From Bradyrhizobium canariense (GTDB taxonomy: Bacteria > Pseudomonadota > Alphaproteobacteria > Rhizobiales > Xanthobacteraceae), in the NCBI RefSeq assembly GCF_018130465.1, contig NZ_JAFCKJ010000005.1, forward strand, positions 62,001 to 126,000: a stretch of 64,000 bases of DNA. The letters run 5' to 3'. The notes beneath the pieces were generated by a model. That model saw only the letters and a list, made by a program, of their open reading frames with translations. It was not told where the DNA came from and made no database searches. The position numbers and the translations under genes were made by a program. Positions 42,462 to 50,456 of this stretch are shown piece after piece (positions within the stretch are counted from its first letter, which is position 1; each line of letters begins with the position of its first letter).

Positions 42462-43655
42462 TCAGTAGCGCGGCGGCTGCGCCGGGATCTGCGGAGCCGG
42501 GTCGGTCGAAATCGACACCGCCGCGCCCGATTGCAGCTTGAGCTGGCCAACGGCGACGACCTTGTCGCCCGGCTTCACGCCCTTGACGATTTCGACGCGG
42601 CCTTCGACCCGGTTGCCGGTCTGCACGAAAGTGCGCACCGCGCTCAGGCTGGTCTTGCCGTCCTCTTCCTTCTTCTCGGTGATCACGAACACCGAGTCGC
42701 CGTACAGCGTGTAGTCGACCGCCGTTTCCGGCACGGTGACCACGGCCGGCTTGTCCGGCAGCACCACCGTGGTGGTCACGAACATGCCGGGCTTCAGGAT
42801 CTTCTCCGGATTGGAGACGGTCGCCTGCACGCGGATGTTGCGGGTGTCGGTCGAGATCTGCGGCTCGATCGTGGTGATCTTGGCGTCGAAGGTGCGGCCC
42901 GGATAGGCGTCGACCTTGAGCCGAACCGGCTGGCCAACCTTCAGGTTGCCCGAGTCCTTCTCCGTCACAGTGAAGTTGGCCCACAGCTCCGACAAATCGG
43001 TCAGCGACACCATCGCCGTACCAGCCGTTAGGTACTGACCGACCTCGACCTTGCGGACGCCGAGATCGCCGGAGAACGGCGCACGCACGAGCTTCTGCGA
43101 GATCACTGCCTCGGTCTTGGCGATACCCGCCAGCGCCTGGTCGTACGCGGCCTGTGCGGTATCGACAGTTGCCTGCGGACCGAACTGGCGCGACGCCAGT
43201 TGCTTGGCGCGGTCGAGCGACAGCTGTGCGACCGTTGACTGCGCCTTGTAGTTGGCGAGGTCGCCCTGCTCCGGCGCGTCGAACAGCTGCACCAGCGGAG
43301 TGCCGGCCTCGACATGCGTGCCCGGCTCGAACTTGATCTCGGTGACGCGGCCGTTAACGTCGGCGCTGACGTCGACCTGGTGCACGGCGAAGAGTCCGCC
43401 GACGGCGGTCAACAGATTCGGCACCACTTCGGACTTCGCCTCGGCTGCGCTGACGGCTGTCGGCGGCGGCTTGTTGTTGGCGAAGAACTGCTTGATCATC
43501 TGGCCGCGGAAATAGTTGAACCAGACGAGGCCACCGACGAGAACGCCCAGAAGCGTGCCGACGATGATGAACCAGAGCACCGGCCGGACCGGACGCTTGG
43601 GAGCCTTGTTGTCGATCGGTTCGCCCGAAATCTTGTGTTCGGTTACGATGTTCAT
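42462..43655 (-). CDS. RND efflux membrane fusion (adaptor) protein
   Basis: 397-residue periplasmic adaptor anchored by one helix (about 26-47, PVLWFIIVGTLLGVLVGGLV). The lipoyl-type halves (GRVTEIKFEPGTHVEAGTPL and KLVRAPFSGDLG) flank a coiled-coil hairpin, followed by the beta-barrel (TDLSELWANFTV) and VPETAVDYTLYGDSVFV. It links the pump to its outer channel. It starts one base after the tetR stop. Confidence 0.93.
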   Translation of the reverse strand: MNIVTEHKISGEPIDNKAPKRPVRPVLWFIIVGTLLGVLVGGLVWFNYFRGQMIKQFFANNKPPPTAVSAAEAKSEVVPNLLTAVGGLFAVHQVDVSADVNGRVTEIKFEPGTHVEAGTPLVQLFDAPEQGDLANYKAQSTVAQLSLDRAKQLASRQFGPQATVDTAQAAYDQALAGIAKTEAVISQKLVRAPFSGDLGVRKVEVGQYLTAGTAMVSLTDLSELWANFTVTEKDSGNLKVGQPVRLKVDAYPGRTFDAKITTIEPQISTDTRNIRVQATVSNPEKILKPGMFVTTTVVLPDKPAVVTVPETAVDYTLYGDSVFVITEKKEEDGKTSLSAVRTFVQTGNRVEGRVEIVKGVKPGDKVVAVGQLKLQSGAAVSISTDPAPQIPAQPPRY

Positions 43656-43656
43656 G

Positions 43657-44358
43657 TCATGCACTCTCTGCAATCGCCGTCTTGCCCGCACACGCGGCCT
43701 GATCGCGGCCCAAATGCGAAGCAATTGCGGCGTCGTTAAGTCCGATACCCCTCAGGAGAAACTCACAGAGCTGCCGTTCGAGGTCGTTCGCCTTGCCGTA
43801 AGCGAGACACGGCGTGGCCGGCAGCCTGGTCATCGCAGCCGTCATCACCGTGTGATGCGCAAACCAGAACAGGTTGAGCGGTTCGCCGTTGTATGGCCGC
43901 GCGTCCCCGGCGGCAACCGCGCGCTCGAGTGAGGCGACGAAGGCCGCCCCGATCAGCGTCTCGATCTTGGCATATAGCAAACGGGCAAATTCGCCGTCAT
44001 CCAAATGACTCGTGGCCATCAGTCGCAGGCGCTGGGCCTCTTCCTGGTCGGGCCCGTCGGCGATGTGAAGGAAATGCCCGACCATGCCGCGGATCACTTC
44101 GACCAACGTGACGGTCGATGGCTCGCGTTCGAGCAGCTCGATGAGCGCCGGGTCCGCCTCGCATTCGTCGCTGAGAATTTCGGCGTAAAGCGCGGCCTTG
44201 GAGGGGAAATGCTTGAACAGCAGCGCTTCGGAAATGGCGGCGGCCGCCGCCACGCTCTTTGTCGTGGTGCCGGTATAGCCATGTCGGGCAAAGCAACGCT
44301 TTGCGGCGCCGAGGATCAATTGACGCCTCAGGTCGCTCGTCATACGCAATGAGCTCAT
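43657..44358 (-). CDS. TetR-family regulator of the RND pump
   Basis: 233-residue repressor. The helix-turn-helix lies at about 15-55 (ILGAAKRCFARHGYTGTTTK, LLFKHFPSKAALYAEI); the rest is the variable ligand pocket. The gene begins the tetR-adaptor-pump operon. ATG 44356-44358 is used, with another ATG five codons later; neither has a clear ribosome site. A perfect palindrome ends five bases before the start, so the protein probably controls its own operon. Confidence 0.9.
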   Translation of the reverse strand: MSSLRMTSDLRRQLILGAAKRCFARHGYTGTTTKSVAAAAAISEALLFKHFPSKAALYAEILSDECEADPALIELLEREPSTVTLVEVIRGMVGHFLHIADGPDQEEAQRLRLMATSHLDDGEFARLLYAKIETLIGAAFVASLERAVAAGDARPYNGEPLNLFWFAHHTVMTAAMTRLPATPCLAYGKANDLERQLCEFLLRGIGLNDAAIASHLGRDQAACAGKTAIAESA

Positions 44359-44362
44359 GCTA

Positions 44363-44378
44363 GTGAGTAAGCACTCAC
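44363..44378. promoter_or_regulatory. Perfect palindrome, likely TetR operator
   Basis: GTGAGT-AAGC-ACTCAC, perfect 6-base arms, immediately upstream of tetR. A minus-strand TTGACT lies just before it, so the palindrome would cover the -10 region. TGAGT/ACTCA half-sites are common for TetR repressors of efflux pumps. Confidence 0.7.
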
Positions 44379-44493
44379 CCACGCAAAAGTCAAGCACTAT
44401 GCTGCATCGCAACCTGAATGTGTTGCGATTTCAGTGGAAATTGACCTTGCCCACACGGCCCCCGTGCAGGACGGGGACGCCGGGAAGGCCCGC

Positions 44494-45084
44494 CTAGATC
44501 GGCTGGAAGCCGAGGTCGCCGCGAATCCGGTTGAGAATGTAAGTCCCATCGCGGCTTGGCAAAATCCGCTCCAGATTGGCGCTGTCGATCTTTACATTGG
44601 CAAAGCGCGGCCCGGCCGTGACGTCGTGGACAGCTTTGGCGAAGGCCTCGACCTCGGCCATGGTCGTAACAGACCGGCTATCCACGATGCCGCAGGCCCT
44701 GGCGACGCCGACGAGGTCGGCGGTCGCAGAGGTGTGGCTGGTCTGGCCACCGGTCTCGCCATAGGCCTCGTTGTCGAGCACTGCGATCGAGAGGTTGGAC
44801 GGCTTCTGGAGGCCGATGGTGGCAAGGCTGCCCATGCCCATCAGCATCTCGCCGTCGCCGGTGATGACCAGCACCGGCAACCTTGGCTGCGCCAAAGCGA
44901 GCCCGAGGCCGATCATGGCAGCGCCGCCCATGCCGCCCCAGAGATAGAAATTGCGCGCATGGTCGCCGGCCGCGCACATGTCGTTGGTGGAGGCGCCGAG
45001 GCCGCCGATCGCAACCACGTCCTTGCGGTCGGCAAGCAGCGTGGACACCACCTGGCGGCGGTCGAGGAGATTGGCCTTGCTCAT
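44494..45084 (-). CDS. Thiamine-diphosphate decarboxylase, beta chain (sulfopyruvate/phosphonopyruvate decarboxylase-like)
   Basis: 196-residue C-terminal-type half of a split thiamine-diphosphate enzyme. The cofactor and metal motif is GDGEMLMGMGSL followed about 20 residues later by LDNEAYGETGG. It begins MSKANLLDRRQ; the longer frame upstream is out of frame with real coding. ATGA overlap with the alpha-chain gene. Length and split match ComE/Ppd-type decarboxylases of 3-sulfo- or 3-phosphonopyruvate, but the substrate is not proven. Confidence 0.85.
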   Translation of the reverse strand: MSKANLLDRRQVVSTLLADRKDVVAIGGLGASTNDMCAAGDHARNFYLWGGMGGAAMIGLGLALAQPRLPVLVITGDGEMLMGMGSLATIGLQKPSNLSIAVLDNEAYGETGGQTSHTSATADLVGVARACGIVDSRSVTTMAEVEAFAKAVHDVTAGPRFANVKIDSANLERILPSRDGTYILNRIRGDLGFQPI

Positions 45085-45635
45085 TTGGTGAAAACCTTGG
45101 CGCCGATGAGGCGCTGCGACAGCAGGACGGCGGTGGGCGTGAGCGCGTTGTAGGCCTGTGCGGCCGCCGCCTCGAGCACGGCCGCCACCTCGGCTGCGGT
45201 CGAAGCCCGCAGCACCTTGACACCCGAGAGCTCGAACACGCCCTGCGTGGTCGATCCCATCGGCACCTGCCACGGATTGAACTCGCCCCACTCGCCACGC
45301 ATGGTCACCAGCGTGAGGAAGGGAAAGCGCAGAATCGGGATCAGCGACAGCATGTTGATGCAATTGCCGACCCCGCTCGACTGCATCAACAGCACGCCGC
45401 GCTGTCCACCGGCCCAGGCGCCCGCCAGAAGCGCCACGCCCTCCTCCTCCGTCGTCAGCGGAATGCCACGCATCGTGGACGAGGCCAGCACGCGCTGGAT
45501 CAGCCTCGAATGGCCGGCGTCGGGCACGTAGGGCACCTGCCGGACGTCGAAGCGTTGCAAGGTCGCGAAAATATCGTCGGGCCAATGAGTGCTGGACTCG
45601 GCGGCCGTATCGGCAGCGTCAGCGCGGGCGTGCAT
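45081..45635 (-). CDS. Thiamine-diphosphate decarboxylase, alpha chain
   Basis: 184-residue N-terminal-type half. TEEEGVALLAGAWAGGQRG contains the conserved Glu that activates the thiamine ring, and MQSSGVGNCINMLSL is typical of sulfopyruvate/phosphonopyruvate decarboxylase alpha chains. First gene of a two-gene unit that faces away from the P450 gene (107 bases between starts). Confidence 0.84.
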   Translation of the reverse strand: MHARADAADTAAESSTHWPDDIFATLQRFDVRQVPYVPDAGHSRLIQRVLASSTMRGIPLTTEEEGVALLAGAWAGGQRGVLLMQSSGVGNCINMLSLIPILRFPFLTLVTMRGEWGEFNPWQVPMGSTTQGVFELSGVKVLRASTAAEVAAVLEAAAAQAYNALTPTAVLLSQRLIGAKVFTK

Positions 45636-45742
45636 TTTCCTGTCCGGTCGGCTTGCAAATCACGGCTCGACTGTAGACGGTGAACCGCGCCGCTCAAAAG
45701 AGCGAAAACAGCATATCGGGCTCAACCGGCGAGTATGGCGGC

Positions 45743-46963
45743 ATGAACGCAAGTGCGAATGAACTGGCGGCCAGTTTCGATCTGGAGAAGCTGACGGCGG
45801 AATTCTACGACAATCCCTACCCGACCTATCGTGCACTGCGGGAGAACGAGCCGGTCAAGCGCCTGCGCAACGGCACCGTGTTCCTGACCCGCTATGACGA
45901 TCTCGTCACGACCTACAAGAACACCAGATCGTTCAGCTCGGACAAGAAGCGCGAGTTCGCGCCCAAATACGGCGACACCCCGCTCTACGAGCATCACACC
46001 ACGAGCCTCGTCTTCAACGATCCGCCGGCGCATACCCGCGTGCGGCGCCTGATCATGGGCGCGCTGTCGCCGCGCGCGATCGCGGGGATGGAGCCAGATA
46101 TCATCAAGCTGGTCGACGGCCTGCTCGACGCCATCGCCGCCAAGGGCAATTGCGAGCTGATCGAGGACTTCGCCGCCTCCATTCCCATCGAGGTGATTGG
46201 CAATCTGCTCGACGTTCCCCATGACGAGCGCGCGCCGCTGCGCGACTGGTCGCTGGCGATCCTGGGAGCGCTGGAGCCCGTGGTGTCACCTGAGGCCGCC
46301 GCGCGCGGCAACAAGGCCGTGAAGGATTTCCTCGCCTATCTCTCGACGCTGGTGGTGCGCCGGCGCGAGAGGCCCGGCAACCCCGAGCGCGACGTGCTGA
46401 CGCGGCTGATCCAGGGAGAAGGTAACGGCGAGCGGCTGACCGAGAAGGAGTTGCTGCACAATTGCATCTTCCTGCTCAATGCAGGCCACGAGACCACCAC
46501 CAACCTGATCGGCAACGGCCTCGTGGCGCTCGACCGGAACCCGGATCAGAAGCGGCGGCTGATCGACAACCCCGAGCTGATCAAGACCGCCGTCGAGGAG
46601 ATGCTGCGCTACGAGAGCTCGAACCAGCTCGGCAACCGCATGACCACGGAGCGGGTCGAGCTCGGCGGCGTCATGCTCGATGCCGGCACGTCGATCACGC
46701 TGTGCATCGGCGCTGCCAACCGCGATCCGGCGCAGTTTCCCGACCCCGAGAGCTTCGACATCGCGCGCACGCCGAACCGGCATCTCGCCTTCGCCACCGG
46801 AGCGCATCAATGCGCCGGCATGGCGCTGGCGCGACTGGAAGGTGCCATCGCGGTCTCACGCTTTTTGGCGCGCTTCCCGAACTATGCCGTGAGTGGCCAG
46901 CCGGTCAGGGGCGGACGGGTGCGATTCCGCGGCTTTTTGAGCGTGCCCTGCGCGATCGGCTGA
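45743..46963 (+). CDS. Cytochrome P450 (class I bacterial type)
   Basis: 406-residue soluble P450. I-helix motif AGHETTT, ExxR in EEMLRYES, heme loop FATGAHQCAGMALAR with the Cys ligand near 353. Unlike most it has FATGAHQC in place of FGxGxHxC. Needs a ferredoxin and reductase; no ferredoxin gene is nearby, and the flavoprotein at 58855-60075 is one possible partner. ATG 45743 used; an upstream in-frame start would lie in the divergent gap. Substrate unknown. Confidence 0.92.
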   Translation: MNASANELAASFDLEKLTAEFYDNPYPTYRALRENEPVKRLRNGTVFLTRYDDLVTTYKNTRSFSSDKKREFAPKYGDTPLYEHHTTSLVFNDPPAHTRVRRLIMGALSPRAIAGMEPDIIKLVDGLLDAIAAKGNCELIEDFAASIPIEVIGNLLDVPHDERAPLRDWSLAILGALEPVVSPEAAARGNKAVKDFLAYLSTLVVRRRERPGNPERDVLTRLIQGEGNGERLTEKELLHNCIFLLNAGHETTTNLIGNGLVALDRNPDQKRRLIDNPELIKTAVEEMLRYESSNQLGNRMTTERVELGGVMLDAGTSITLCIGAANRDPAQFPDPESFDIARTPNRHLAFATGAHQCAGMALARLEGAIAVSRFLARFPNYAVSGQPVRGGRVRFRGFLSVPCAIG

Positions 46964-47101
46964 GGCCTCAAAACAAAAAACGCGAAAAACAACCCCATGC
47001 ACAGTAGAAGGTTACCGGCGCGGAACGCCCGGGCAATTCCGTGCAACTATTTGATAGTTCAGGCGATCAGCGACACTGCGCGCAACGGATACCGGGGTAG
47101 C

Positions 47102-47965
47102 CTAAACCACCGTTTTGTGCCGCGCGATGCAGGTTTGCAGCACCTCATCCATCGGCTTGCCCCACCAGTCGTTGGAGAAGATTTCGATCTCCGAATAGCC
47201 GGCAAAGCCCTGCGCCTCGACCGCGTCGCGCACAAATTTGATGTCGATCACGCCGTCGCCCATCATCCCGCGGTCGTTGAGAATGTCCTTGGTCGGCACC
47301 AGCCAGTCGCAGACATGGAAGGCGAGCAGGCGGTCTCGGCCGGCGCGCGCGATCTGCCCCATCAGCTCCGGATCCCACCAGATGTGATAGACGTCGAGCG
47401 CGACGCCGAGCATGCCGCTGCGATCAGGATCAAGCCGATCGCAGATGTCGAGCGCCTGCTTCGTCGTGTTGACGCAGGCGCGGTCCGCCGCATAGGCCGG
47501 ATGCAGCGGCTCGATCGCCAGCGGCAGCTTTGCCTGTCTGGCGTAGTCGAGCATGTCAGCGAGCGCTTCCTCGACCTGCGTCCGCGCGCCGGCGATGTCC
47601 TTCGACGCCTCGCTGCCAGGCCGCGAATATTGCGGCAGGCCACCGACGACGAGAACGATGCAGGGCGCGCCCAGCGCCTTGGCTTCGTCGACGCAGCGGC
47701 GGTTGTCGTCACGCACCTCGCCCCGGCGCGATGCATCCGAGGTGAACATGCCGCCGCGGCAATAGCCTGAGAGATCGAGACCGGCGTCCCGCACGGCGCG
47801 CACCGCGCGATCGAGACCGACGGTCGCGACCTGGTCGCGCCAGGGATCAATGGCGCGAATGCCGTGCCTGGCACAGGCGTCGATGATCTCGACGAGGTTA
47901 CCCTGCTTGCGGATCGTCGCCGTGTTCAGCGACAGCCAGCGGTGGTCGGACGAGAAATCACGCAT
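47102..47965 (-). CDS. Sugar phosphate isomerase/epimerase-like TIM barrel
   Basis: 287-residue member of the xylose-isomerase-like/AP-endonuclease-2 family. Metal-site regions are visible: AIEPLHP (Glu), GVALDVYHIWWDP (Asp, His), AFHVCDW (His) and YSEIEIFS (Glu). This points to a divalent-metal isomerase or epimerase. Last gene of the operon; its ATG shares a base with the DUF993 stop. Works presumably on the product of the Gfo/Idh oxidoreductase. Confidence 0.88.
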   Translation of the reverse strand: MRDFSSDHRWLSLNTATIRKQGNLVEIIDACARHGIRAIDPWRDQVATVGLDRAVRAVRDAGLDLSGYCRGGMFTSDASRRGEVRDDNRRCVDEAKALGAPCIVLVVGGLPQYSRPGSEASKDIAGARTQVEEALADMLDYARQAKLPLAIEPLHPAYAADRACVNTTKQALDICDRLDPDRSGMLGVALDVYHIWWDPELMGQIARAGRDRLLAFHVCDWLVPTKDILNDRGMMGDGVIDIKFVRDAVEAQGFAGYSEIEIFSNDWWGKPMDEVLQTCIARHKTVV

Positions 47966-49170
47966 CAGGATTCGATTCCGTGCGAGGCCAGCACGGTCTT
48001 CATCCGCCGCGTCGCAAGTTCAGGGTTGGCGAGCAGGCCGGCCTGATCCACAAGGCGGAACAGCTCGGCCAGATGCAGCATCGAGCGCGAGCTCTCCTGC
48101 CCGCCGACCATGGTGAAATGATCCTGGTGGCCATTGAGATAGGCCATGAAGACAACGCCGGTCTTGTAGAAGCGCGTCGGCGCCTTGAAGATGTGGCGCG
48201 AGAGCGGCACCGTCGGTCCCAGCACGTCGTGGAAGCCGGCTTCATCACCGGCCGCGAGCCGCGAAAGTGCGTAAGACGCCGCCGGCGCGATGGCATCAAA
48301 GATGCCGAGCAGCGCGTGCGAAAAGCCTTCGCCGTCGCCGGCAATCAGCTCCGCATAATTAAAATCGTCGCCGGTGTACATCTTGATGCGCTTGTCGAGA
48401 CGACGACGCATATCGATCTCGCGCTGCTTGTCGAGCAGTGAAACCTTGACGCCGTCGACCTTGGCGGCGTTGCCGTTGATGATGGCGATCGCCGTATCCA
48501 TCGCCTTGTCGAGATCGTTGGTGCCCCAATATCCCGTCAGCGCCGGATCGAACATCTCGCCGAGCCAGTGGATGATCACGGGTTCCCGAACCTGCGACAG
48601 CACTCGGTCGTAGACCTTGGCGTAGTCGTCGGCGTTACGGCCCAGCTTCGCCAGTGCGCGCGACGCCATCAAAATGATGCGGCCACCGACCTTTTCGACC
48701 GCCGATATCTGCTCCTCATAGGCGCGGATCACGTCGTCGAGATTCCTGGCATCCTCGACCGCGAGATGATCGGTGCCCGCTCCAGAGAACACCAGCGCGT
48801 TGCGGCGCTTGGCGGCAGATACCGAACGCGTGATCAGCTCCAGCGAGGTCGGCCAGTCCAGCCCCATGCCGCGCTGCGCGGTGTCCATGGCTTCCGCAAC
48901 GCCGAGCCCGAGGTCCCAGACATGCTCGCGGAACGCGATGGTCTTGTCCCAGTCGACGGCAACGGAGAGCCACGGGTCGTTGTCCGCGAAGGGATCGACG
49001 ACCGTGTGCACGGCCGAGAACGCGATGCGGTTCAGCGGGCCCTCGAGCTTTGCGGGAAAGGTGCGCGATGCTGCAAGCCGATAGGTCTCGATCGACCGAT
49101 CGGCCTTGGGCAGCTTGAGCGACAATGACGACGTTGAAGGGACGGGCTTGGGTTGGACGGGCTTGTTCAT
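47965..49170 (-). CDS. DUF993 protein, dihydrodipicolinate-synthase/aldolase-like
   Basis: 401-residue DUF993 protein, distantly related to Schiff-base aldolases of the DapA family. Visible blocks are SGAGTDHL, GRIILMASRALA, EPVIIHWLGEMFDPAL and VDGVKVSLLDKQREIDMR, the last with a Lys (VKVSLLDK) that could form the Schiff base. The reaction is unknown; cleavage of a keto-sugar acid would fit the neighbours. ATG 49168-49170 is used since the upstream frame runs into a repeat. Confidence 0.83.
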   Translation of the reverse strand: MNKPVQPKPVPSTSSLSLKLPKADRSIETYRLAASRTFPAKLEGPLNRIAFSAVHTVVDPFADNDPWLSVAVDWDKTIAFREHVWDLGLGVAEAMDTAQRGMGLDWPTSLELITRSVSAAKRRNALVFSGAGTDHLAVEDARNLDDVIRAYEEQISAVEKVGGRIILMASRALAKLGRNADDYAKVYDRVLSQVREPVIIHWLGEMFDPALTGYWGTNDLDKAMDTAIAIINGNAAKVDGVKVSLLDKQREIDMRRRLDKRIKMYTGDDFNYAELIAGDGEGFSHALLGIFDAIAPAASYALSRLAAGDEAGFHDVLGPTVPLSRHIFKAPTRFYKTGVVFMAYLNGHQDHFTMVGGQESSRSMLHLAELFRLVDQAGLLANPELATRRMKTVLASHGIES

Positions 49171-49186
49171 GACTTCAGACCTCTCC

Positions 49187-49274
49187 CCGTCATTGCGAGG
49201 AGCGAAGCGACGAAGCAATCCAGACTCTCGCCGCGGAGGCATTCTGGATTGCTTCGCTTCGCTCGCAATGACGG
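49187..49274. repeat. Palindromic repeat, TCGCTCGC-type, second copy
   Basis: Outer arms CCGTCATTGCGAG (49187-49199) and CTCGCAATGACGG (49262-49274) are perfect, and GAAGCAATCCAGA pairs with TCTGGATTGCTTC inside. Same family as 7997-8080. It sits between the DUF993 and Gfo/Idh genes within an operon. Confidence 0.88.
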
Positions 49275-49304
49275 CTCAATGACATCGACACTTATCCAGT
49301 AGAC

Positions 49305-50456
49305 TCAGACCTTGATCGGCGCGACGTCGATCCAGCGCCGCTCCTTCCAGCTCTTCAGGGCGCATTCGGCGAGCTGCACGCCCTTGACGCCTTCGAGCAG
49401 CGTGAACTTGTAGGGCGCATCCTCATAGACGTGGCGGATGAACATCTCCCACTGCTCCTTGAAGCCGTTGTCGTAGCTGACATTATCCGGCAGCTTCTGC
49501 CAGTCACCGTAGAAATCGTGCAGCCGCTTCTCGTCGGGATTCCACACCGGCCGCGGCGTCGCCTGACGCGCCTGAATCATGCAGTCGGAGAGGCCGGCGA
49601 CGGCCGAGCCGAGCGTACCGTCGACCTGGAAGGTGACGAGATCGTCGCGATAGACGCGCGTCACCCAGGACATGTTGATGTGGGCAATGGCGCCGCCCTT
49701 GAGCTGGAACGTCGCATAGGCGGAGTCGTCGGCGGTCGCCTTGTACTTCTTGCCCTGCTCGTCGAAACGCTCGGGAATGTCGGTGTTGCCGATGCAGCTC
49801 ACGCTCTCGACCTCGCCGAAGAGATTGTCGAGCACGTAGCGCCAGTGGCAGACCATGTCGAGGATGATGCCGCCGCCATCCTCGTCGCGGTAATTCCATG
49901 ACGGCCGCTGCGCCTCCTGCCAGCCGCCTTCGAACACCCAATAGCCGAACTCGCCGCGTACCGAGAGGATGCGGCCGAAGAAGCCGGAGTCGCGCAGGAA
50001 GGCAATCTTCTTCAGGCCGGGCAGGAACAGCTTGTCCTGCACCGTGCCGTGCTTGACACCCTTGGCGTTGGCGAGCTTGACGACCTCGAGCGCCTCCTCG
50101 AAATTAGTCGCGATCGGCTTCTCGCAATAGACATGCTTGCCGGCATTGATGGCCTGGGTCAAAAGACCCGGCCGTGCCTGCGTGGTCGCGGCGTCGAAGA
50201 ACATGGTGTCGTTCTTGTCGGCGAGGGCCGCATCGAGGTCGGTGGTCCAGCGCGCAACGTTGAATCTCTTCGCGAGCGCCTCGACTTTCTCGGCGCTGCG
50301 GCCGACCAGGATCGGATCGGGCATCACGCGGTCGCCGTTCTTCAAGCGGACGCCGCCCTGCTCGCGGATCGCGACGATCGAGCGGACCAGATGCTGGTTG
50401 AGGCCCATGCGGCCGGTGACGCCGTTCATGATGAGGCCGAGGCGTTGGGTGGTCAT
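49305..50456 (-). CDS. Gfo/Idh/MocA family NAD(P)-dependent oxidoreductase
   Basis: 383-residue sugar or cyclitol dehydrogenase. N-terminal nucleotide-binding part has LIMNGVTGRMGLNQH, then the family motif GKHVYCEKPIA with the catalytic-region Lys. The C-terminal part (GGGIILDMVCHWRYVLDNLFG) holds the substrate site. The insert after residue 25 is a little unusual. It overlaps the enolase-family gene by ATGA. Confidence 0.9.
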   Translation of the reverse strand: MTTQRLGLIMNGVTGRMGLNQHLVRSIVAIREQGGVRLKNGDRVMPDPILVGRSAEKVEALAKRFNVARWTTDLDAALADKNDTMFFDAATTQARPGLLTQAINAGKHVYCEKPIATNFEEALEVVKLANAKGVKHGTVQDKLFLPGLKKIAFLRDSGFFGRILSVRGEFGYWVFEGGWQEAQRPSWNYRDEDGGGIILDMVCHWRYVLDNLFGEVESVSCIGNTDIPERFDEQGKKYKATADDSAYATFQLKGGAIAHINMSWVTRVYRDDLVTFQVDGTLGSAVAGLSDCMIQARQATPRPVWNPDEKRLHDFYGDWQKLPDNVSYDNGFKEQWEMFIRHVYEDAPYKFTLLEGVKGVQLAECALKSWKERRWIDVAPIKV

